Made by a program: the position numbers and the translations under genes. A stretch of DNA of 64,000 nt from Spirochaetota bacterium (GTDB lineage: Bacteria > Spirochaetota > UBA4802 > JAKQUI01), in assembly GCA_029562645.1 (NCBI GenBank), contig JAKQUI010000036.1, forward strand, positions 1 to 64,000, written 5' to 3'. Positions 58,919 through 64,000 of this stretch are shown here, one piece after another. Numbering within the stretch: position 1 is the stretch's first letter; each line of letters opens with the position of its first letter. The notes below the pieces were generated by a model. The model had not been told where the DNA came from. It saw nothing but the letters and a program-made list of their open reading frames with translations, and searched no databases.

Positions 58919-60955
58919 ATGAAACAGCTCCTCGTCCACATAGTCGCGATTATCATAACGCTCACGGCCACCGGCCTGGTTGCGCAGGACTGGCCCATCT
59001 TCAAGGGCAATATTTATTTCACCGGCAACAATGACGAGGTGATCGTCAAGAACAACAACCTGAAATGGCTCTACCAGGCCGACGAACGGGTGTTCAATCC
59101 GGTGGTGTCGGACGGCCGGGTCTTTTTCAGCGACATCAAATCGAATGTCTACTGCCTCGATGAGGAATACGGAAAGGTGCAATGGCGGGTCGACTTCAAG
59201 CAGATATCGTCGCAATTCAAGGCATTGTCGAGGTCCGCGGGAAAGATCAAATATCCCCTGGTCAAAGACAACATGCTCTTCCTTTCCGATCCAATCGCCA
59301 TGTATGCCTTCGACAAGCACAGCGGCCGCGTGCTCTGGGCGCGAACCGGCATGCGCACCGAGACCGTGAAACCGCAGGGCCTCTCGGGACGAACCAGCGC
59401 CGTTTCCGTCGACGGGATCTACGCAGACCCCATCATCATGAACGACAAGATCTTTTACGGAACGCGGAACATGTTCCTGGCGCGCGATGTCGTGAACGGC
59501 CATGAGCTCTGGGAAAACCGCGCCATCAAAACATACAGCGCCTTCCCCACGTACTACGATAATATGATCATCACGCAATCGATGGATTATGCGACGGGCC
59601 TGTTTACGGTCCATTGCCTCGCCTATGACACGGGTAAAACCATCTGGGAGCGCCGCCTGGAAAAACCCCTGCAGATATTCCCCCCGGTGGTGTATCGCCA
59701 GCGTGTGTACATCCCCACCGGCCGCTCCCTGTACTGCCTCGACCTGAAGACCGGCGACACCCGCTGGTCTAAAGAGTACGGCGCCCCCATCACCTCCACT
59801 CCCAGTTTTACCGATCGCGCCATCCTGTTTACCGTGAACAACAGCGATATCGCGGTGATCAATCCGGATTCCGGCGAGCGCATCCGCACCATCCCCGTCG
59901 GGACATCCGCGGGACCGCTGTTCGTGACGATCCGCGACCTCATCTACATCGCCTATAACGAGTCGGTCCCCGTTAAGGGAAAACCGATTACCTTCGGACG
60001 GGTTCGCGCAATGAACTTTGACGACAACACGGTATTGTGGGAGTACCGAACGCCGTTCCCCGGCGCCGTTTCGCAGCCGATCGCCTCGAAGGGCATCCTG
60101 ATCCTGCCAGCGGGGAACTATGTCTATGCGCTCGGAACGGAATACTACGCGCGCGTTGTCGATGGCGGCGACGGCTATGCGGTTAAACCGGGAGGCCCGG
60201 TGAAACCGGACGGGCCATCAGACCGCGAAGGCGCGACGAAACGCCCCGCGAAACACGAGAAGAAATCCGAGAAAACCCCAACCGGACCGGACCGGCCGGA
60301 TGACCGCATGACGCCGGGACGGGAGAAAGCCACACAACGGAATGAACCACCGAAACTGGAGACCAGAAAATTCAAGGTAACCATCACCGATGATAACAAG
60401 AGGGGCATCTCCGCGCAGGTTGAGATAAAAAAATGGGACAAGGACAAGCTCGTCTACTCGAAGAAGGCCGACATCTCCTCATCGGGCGAGGTTGAGGTTC
60501 CCACCGGCGACAATGTCGAGATTTTGGCAACCGCCTCCGGGTATCTGCCGAAGAAAACCATCATCGGCGGCAAGGACGCCGGAGCGGACATTCATCTGGA
60601 GCGGCTCGAAAAGGGCAAAGGATACGTGGTGGACAACATCCTCTTCGATTTCGATAAATGGTACCTCAAGAAGGCGTCGATCGACATCGTTGGCAAGCTC
60701 GTCATGTTGTTAAAGCGTGATCCGTCGCTCCGGCTCGAGGTGCGCGGCCACACCGACTCGGTGGGCGACCCTCGCTACAACAAACGCCTGTCCGAGCGTC
60801 GCGCGGATGCCGTGATCGAATATATGGTGAAAAACGGGATCAGCCCGGAGCGCTTGAGCGCGGTTGGCATGGGATCGGAAAAGCCGATCGCATCGAATAC
60901 GACACCCGAGGGCCGGAGAAAAAATCGACGGACCGAATTCTTCTTTAAGAATTGA
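58919..60955 (+). CDS. PQQ-like beta-propeller fused to an OmpA peptidoglycan-binding domain
   Basis: The 678-residue protein has a signal peptide (LLVHIVAIIITLTATGLVA). Residues about 30-410 are PQQ-like propeller repeats (LKWLYQADERVFNPVVSDGR, GKVQWRVDF, ALGTEYYARV), of the BamB kind. A charged Pro/Lys-rich linker (about 415-475) and a carboxypeptidase-regulatory-like beta unit (ISAQVEIKKWDKDK) lead to an OmpA C-terminal domain with NILFDFDKWYLKKASIDIV, RGHTDSVGDPRYNKRLSERR and AVGMGSEKPI, which binds peptidoglycan. No outer-membrane barrel is present. It may scaffold envelope proteins on the wall. Confidence 0.87.
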   Translation: MKQLLVHIVAIIITLTATGLVAQDWPIFKGNIYFTGNNDEVIVKNNNLKWLYQADERVFNPVVSDGRVFFSDIKSNVYCLDEEYGKVQWRVDFKQISSQFKALSRSAGKIKYPLVKDNMLFLSDPIAMYAFDKHSGRVLWARTGMRTETVKPQGLSGRTSAVSVDGIYADPIIMNDKIFYGTRNMFLARDVVNGHELWENRAIKTYSAFPTYYDNMIITQSMDYATGLFTVHCLAYDTGKTIWERRLEKPLQIFPPVVYRQRVYIPTGRSLYCLDLKTGDTRWSKEYGAPITSTPSFTDRAILFTVNNSDIAVINPDSGERIRTIPVGTSAGPLFVTIRDLIYIAYNESVPVKGKPITFGRVRAMNFDDNTVLWEYRTPFPGAVSQPIASKGILILPAGNYVYALGTEYYARVVDGGDGYAVKPGGPVKPDGPSDREGATKRPAKHEKKSEKTPTGPDRPDDRMTPGREKATQRNEPPKLETRKFKVTITDDNKRGISAQVEIKKWDKDKLVYSKKADISSSGEVEVPTGDNVEILATASGYLPKKTIIGGKDAGADIHLERLEKGKGYVVDNILFDFDKWYLKKASIDIVGKLVMLLKRDPSLRLEVRGHTDSVGDPRYNKRLSERRADAVIEYMVKNGISPERLSAVGMGSEKPIASNTTPEGRRKNRRTEFFFKN

Positions 60956-60959
60956 AGCG

Positions 60960-61376
60960 CTACGACGACTCGGGAAACGCCTTGAGCGGTTTCGCGAAAA
61001 ACGCCATCGGATGATACTCGAAATCGTTCCTGAGCACGGTCGTCTTCGGGACGAGGTACGTGGCGCCCGTGGGCCGCAGAAACAGCTTCGACAACGTCTT
61101 TGCGCCCGGGAAATCGAATCCGGTGCTCGCAATGACGATGGGTCCACGATAGCCCATCGTATGGATCTTCCGCAGCATAAAGAGCCCGGCGACCTGCGAT
61201 TCCATCGTGATATCGGTCACGATCAGCGCATAGTGATCGAGGCCGTTTTTCGTGAACATCGAAAGCCCATCGGCGGCGCTCACGGCGTGGTCGATCTCGT
61301 ACCCGAGCGGTCGGAAATGGTTCGTTATGATGGCCGCGTATTTTTCGTTGTCGTCAACCAGTAGCAATCGCTTCAT
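60960..61376 (-). CDS. Stand-alone response-regulator receiver domain
   Basis: The 138-residue protein is a CheY-like receiver: KRLLLVDDNEKYAAIITNHF carries the acidic pair, ALIVTDITMESQVAGLFML holds the phospho-acceptor Asp, PIVIASTG the switch Thr/Ser and the late YLVPKT the Lys-equivalent. The stretch after the Lys is longer than usual and hydrophobic (FFAKPLKAFPESS). No output domain or kinase is adjacent. It is convergent with the PQQ/OmpA gene. Confidence 0.8.
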   Translation of the reverse strand: MKRLLLVDDNEKYAAIITNHFRPLGYEIDHAVSAADGLSMFTKNGLDHYALIVTDITMESQVAGLFMLRKIHTMGYRGPIVIASTGFDFPGAKTLSKLFLRPTGATYLVPKTTVLRNDFEYHPMAFFAKPLKAFPESS

Positions 61377-61475
61377 GAGCCCGCCTGCCCGTCATTGTTC
61401 GCCCGCAACCAGCGGGTCGGGACGATATCGTGTATTCACGCCTATTTATCAAGGATTTTTTCTTGAACCGGATTG

Positions 61476-62243
61476 TTATGATCCCGGCGCGCCTTCGGCG
61501 ATCGAGAGCTTTTTGCATTCGCGTATGATCTCGTCAACCGACGCGATGATCCCGGGCGGGAGGCGCACCGGCCGCACCTTTGCGCCGGGAACCTGGAGCG
61601 CCTTGAACACGTAATCCAGAGTAAACTGCAAAAACTGCTGCACGTCGCTGTGTGAAAACAACCGATGGTGCCATTCGGTTCCCTCGAAACAGTGACGGCT
61701 GTTGATGTAGCTGAAGATGAAGTTGAAGACGTTGTACACCATGAGCACCGGGTTCGCCGTCTCGAACTCCCCCGCCTCGATGCCGCGCACGATGATCCGC
61801 TCGATCGCCTCGTGCCACGGAATGACATACTCGCGAAGGATCGCCTTCAGTGTGGCGCGCTCCTCCACGATTTCGCGTATGATGATTTTGTTGAAATCGT
61901 TGTCGGACGCATCGAAGTGAAAATGCACGAAAAAGTATATCACCACGTACAGGCTCTCCCGCGGAGAAAGTCCCCATTCGGCGATGAGCGAATCGAACCC
62001 GCGCTCCTTGAACGTCCCGATCCCGAAAATTCGATCGAGGACCTCCCGGTAGAGGTTCTCCTTGTTCCCGAAATAATAATGGATAAGGGCCTGATTCGCC
62101 CGAGCCCGTTTTGCGATGGAACCCATCCGCGCGCCGTCGTATCCGCGCTCGGCGAACTCCTTTTTCGCTGATTGAAGGATTCGGGAGCGCGTTTCAACCG
62201 TGTTTTCGATGCGGGCTTTTCGATTCATGGCGGCGTTTGACAT
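61476..62243 (-). CDS. TetR/AcrR-family transcriptional regulator
   Basis: The 255-residue protein has an N-terminal helix-turn-helix (TRSRILQSAKKEFAERGYDG, ARMGSIAKRARANQALIHYY, FGNKENLYREVL) typical of TetR, and a variable ligand-binding C-terminal part. ATG 62243 is taken as start, ATG 62228 is possible, and neither has a clear ribosome site. No neighbouring transporter suggests its target; rsgA lies upstream on the same strand. Confidence 0.88.
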   Translation of the reverse strand: MSNAAMNRKARIENTVETRSRILQSAKKEFAERGYDGARMGSIAKRARANQALIHYYFGNKENLYREVLDRIFGIGTFKERGFDSLIAEWGLSPRESLYVVIYFFVHFHFDASDNDFNKIIIREIVEERATLKAILREYVIPWHEAIERIIVRGIEAGEFETANPVLMVYNVFNFIFSYINSRHCFEGTEWHHRLFSHSDVQQFLQFTLDYVFKALQVPGAKVRPVRLPPGIIASVDEIIRECKKLSIAEGAPGS

Positions 62244-62306
62244 TCCATGCTGCGGCGCTATCGCGTTACCGTGTACTCGCGACGCGCGCAGCTGTCAATG
62301 GAATAA

Positions 62307-63242
62307 TCATCCATATTTGATCGCGCGGTACTCCCGGAGCGTGGCGAGAATGTTCAGGTAGGAAATATAGCGCTCATGTGCGATGGCGCCCTCGTCAACC
62401 ATGTCCCGCACAGCGCACTGCGGTTCATGATCGTGCGTGCAGGGACGGAAGGAACAGGCGTCATGGTAACGGGAAAACTCCATGAAGTAGCCGGCAAGCT
62501 CATGGGGCTCGATGTCAAGGAGGCCGAACTCACGCAATCCCGGGGTGTCGACGATGAAAGACTCCGCATCCACGCGGATCATCGCGGCATTCGTCGTCGC
62601 GTGCCGCCCCTTCCCGGTTTTGTCGGAAATCTCGATTGTGTGCAAGTCGAGGTCCGGTACAAGCGTATTGAGAATGCTGGATTTTCCTACGCCCGAATTT
62701 CCGACAAACAGCGTCACCCGGTTCCTGATCACGTCGGCCAGTTCGCCCATCCCATCGCCGGTTTGAGCGCTTACGAAAAGCACCGGAACATCGGCCCCGC
62801 GGTAGTATTCGAGCACGAATTCGCAGGCGGCGTCGTCCGCGAGATCGAGCTTGTTGACGCACACGACCACGTCGATTGATTCCTTGATCGACCGAACGAT
62901 GATGCGGTCGGCGAAACGGAGGTTCATGCGCGGTCGCTGAAAGGCCTGGATGACAATGATCCGATCGAGGTTCGACGCAATGACATCCTCGCTTCGGTTC
63001 CGGCCCTTCTCCTTCCGCGAAAAGATATTCCTGCGCTCCAGAAGCTCGTCGATGGCGCCGGTCCCATCGTCATTACGAGAAATCAGCACCCGGTCCCCGA
63101 CAACGACGGGATCGCTATACGATGAACCGCGCGCCGATGTCCTGAACTTGCCCCGAAGCGCGCAATTGAACTCTTCCCCATCCGCAAGAACGCGGTAATA
63201 GGCCCCATAGGCCTTTATGATGATCCCTTCACATCGATTCAT
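62307..63242 (-). CDS. rsgA: Ribosome small subunit maturation GTPase RsgA
   Basis: The 311-residue GTPase helps mature the 30S subunit. An OB domain at the start (GIIIKAYGAYYRVLADGEEF) precedes the circularly permuted GTPase: VNKLDLA (G4), LFVGNSGVGKSSILNTLV (G1), KTGKGRHATTNA (G2), VDTPGLREFG (G3). The zinc site follows as FSRYHDACSFRPCTHDHEPQ CAV-type residues (C-x-H-x-C). Size and order are standard for RsgA. It lies downstream of the OmpA lipoprotein, behind a terminator. Confidence 0.95.
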   Translation of the reverse strand: MNRCEGIIIKAYGAYYRVLADGEEFNCALRGKFRTSARGSSYSDPVVVGDRVLISRNDDGTGAIDELLERRNIFSRKEKGRNRSEDVIASNLDRIIVIQAFQRPRMNLRFADRIIVRSIKESIDVVVCVNKLDLADDAACEFVLEYYRGADVPVLFVSAQTGDGMGELADVIRNRVTLFVGNSGVGKSSILNTLVPDLDLHTIEISDKTGKGRHATTNAAMIRVDAESFIVDTPGLREFGLLDIEPHELAGYFMEFSRYHDACSFRPCTHDHEPQCAVRDMVDEGAIAHERYISYLNILATLREYRAIKYG

Positions 63243-63272
63243 GCGCTATATAAATTGACGTGACGGACATGC

Positions 63273-63304
63273 AAAAAGGCCGGGGTATTAATCCCGGCCT
63301 TTTT
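63273..63304 (-). terminator. Terminator of the OmpA lipoprotein gene
   Basis: AAAAAGGCCGGG (63273-63284) pairs with CCCGGCCTTTTT (63293-63304) around GTATTAAT. Read on the minus strand the stem ends in a T5 run. It lies between the stop at 63335 and the rsgA start at 63242. Confidence 0.82.
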
Positions 63305-63334
63305 TTCATTCCAGCAATTCCAAGCAAGATTGAA

Positions 63335-63823
63335 CTACTTCTTGGGAACGACTTTGAAGGTAACGCGACGCTGGCAGGGATCCGTGGAACCGCATTCGCC
63401 GGTCGTCTCGGAAGAGCCAATGCCCTTATAGGTCATCTTCGGGGAATCAATCCCTTTCTTCTTCAGCGAATTGAAAACGACCTTCGCGCGATCATCGGAT
63501 ATCTTGAGGTTGCCGGGCTTCGCGCCGACACGCTCTTCGGGACCGCGGGAATCGGCATGACCGGTCACTTGGAGGACATAGCCATCCGGCAGCTTGGTGA
63601 TGATTTCCTTGACGACAGGAGCGGCGGCGGTGGCCCACTTGTCCCACTCTTGCGGGGGCAGCGTTGAGCTCTTATAGCCGAAACCCTTCACCGGAATCTT
63701 CGCCAGCGACTGGTTGGATGCGCTCACAAACATCGAATTGGGGTCGCCGACGCCCTGCCCGCCCTTACAGGAAATAGCAGCGGCAACGGCCAAAACTAAA
63801 AGGACAACTACGTACTTTCTCAT
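63335..63823 (-). CDS. OmpA-family lipoprotein (Loa22-like)
   Basis: The 162-residue protein has a lipoprotein signal (VVVLLVLAVAAAISCKGG, acylated Cys 18) and an OmpA C-terminal domain: YVLQVTGHADSRGPEERVGA, LKISDDRAKVVFNSLKKKGI, YKGIGSSETTGECGST. ATG 63823 has GGGAGA upstream; the longer frame to 63883 is unsupported. The domain binds peptidoglycan and the lipid anchors it to a membrane, comparable in plan to leptospiral Loa22 or E. coli Pal. Its own promoter and terminator suggest a single-gene transcript. Confidence 0.85.
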   Translation of the reverse strand: MRKYVVVLLVLAVAAAISCKGGQGVGDPNSMFVSASNQSLAKIPVKGFGYKSSTLPPQEWDKWATAAAPVVKEIITKLPDGYVLQVTGHADSRGPEERVGAKPGNLKISDDRAKVVFNSLKKKGIDSPKMTYKGIGSSETTGECGSTDPCQRRVTFKVVPKK

Positions 63824-63880
63824 GATTGTCTCCCTTGTAATTAATAACTTCTTGCAATTCGCCTCAGTGCAATTAAGTAG

Positions 63881-63909
63881 CAATTAACCAATAAAAAAAA
63901 TTATGTCAA
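63881..63909 (-). promoter_or_regulatory. Probable promoter of the OmpA lipoprotein gene
   Basis: On the minus strand TTGACA (63909-63904) and TAATTG (63886-63881) are 17 bases apart. The -35 box is perfect and the -10 box weak. It lies about 60 bases before the ATG in an AT-rich stretch. Confidence 0.5.
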
Positions 63910-64000
63910 GCAGGAAATAAATATTTTTTATCGGCGTGGATCATTCGAAAAACGCTAAAGTTTTTCGTTCCGACTGCCGATTAATGTATCGTAAGAAGCA

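Overview
The window looks like part of a spirochaete chromosome, probably from a leptospire-related or other free-living flagellated lineage of moderate GC content. The support is inferential. It carries the flagellar chaperone FliS, a GspN-containing type II secretion operon of the kind known from leptospires and deltaproteobacteria, a PorV/UPF0164-type outer-membrane protein, OmpA lipoproteins with loose lipoboxes, and CHB_HEX_C-repeat lipoproteins. No rRNA or ribosomal-protein locus is present to settle the taxonomy.

Layout. (1) 1-23.2 kb is accessory and visibly more AT-rich in places. It holds an IS3-type right end, a secreted formylglycine-generating-enzyme-like protein, a CAP/SCP gene broken by two stop codons, and an RDD membrane-protein gene framed by about 0.5 kb direct repeats next to a Bax-inhibitor-1 gene. 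An eight-kilobase one-direction cluster (7.8-15.3 kb) follows: a zinc-ribbon membrane protein with 48-residue repeats, a secreted protein, a zinc-ribbon MotA/TolQ/ExbB-like channel subunit, two single-pass TolR-like proteins, a membrane-anchored protein and a PrsW-like intramembrane protease. Next come a decayed lipoprotein with a duplicated domain, an IS200-like element interrupted by a deleted IS256-type element with an 8-bp target duplication, a seven-repeat CHB_HEX_C lipoprotein, and a serine-recombinase integration site next to tRNA-Asn with remains of an older related recombinase. (2) 23.3-43.9 kb is mostly core: nadA, a PorV-like protein, a TMEM43-family membrane protein, several uncharacterised genes, fliS plus a probable second flagellar chaperone, purC, gatB, the nadD-LCP-rsfS-GH3-hemW operon, pdxJ and an IspH-UbiA fusion. 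(3) 44-57 kb is one continuous minus-strand type II secretion operon gspC to gspN, headed by a small possibly Sm-like protein. (4) 57-64 kb holds a GH18-like secreted protein, a PQQ-propeller/OmpA fusion, a receiver-domain protein, a TetR regulator, rsgA and an OmpA lipoprotein.

How the genes fit together: the gsp genes form a complete trans-envelope export machine except for the prepilin peptidase, which is not in the window. Several secreted proteins here (FGE-like, CHB_HEX_C, GH3, GH18) could be clients, but nothing in the sequence proves this. The best candidate for an undescribed system is the 7.8-15.3 kb zinc-ribbon/TolQ/TolR/PrsW cluster, which looks like a proton-driven envelope machine with cytoplasmic zinc-ribbon and extracytoplasmic repeat parts.
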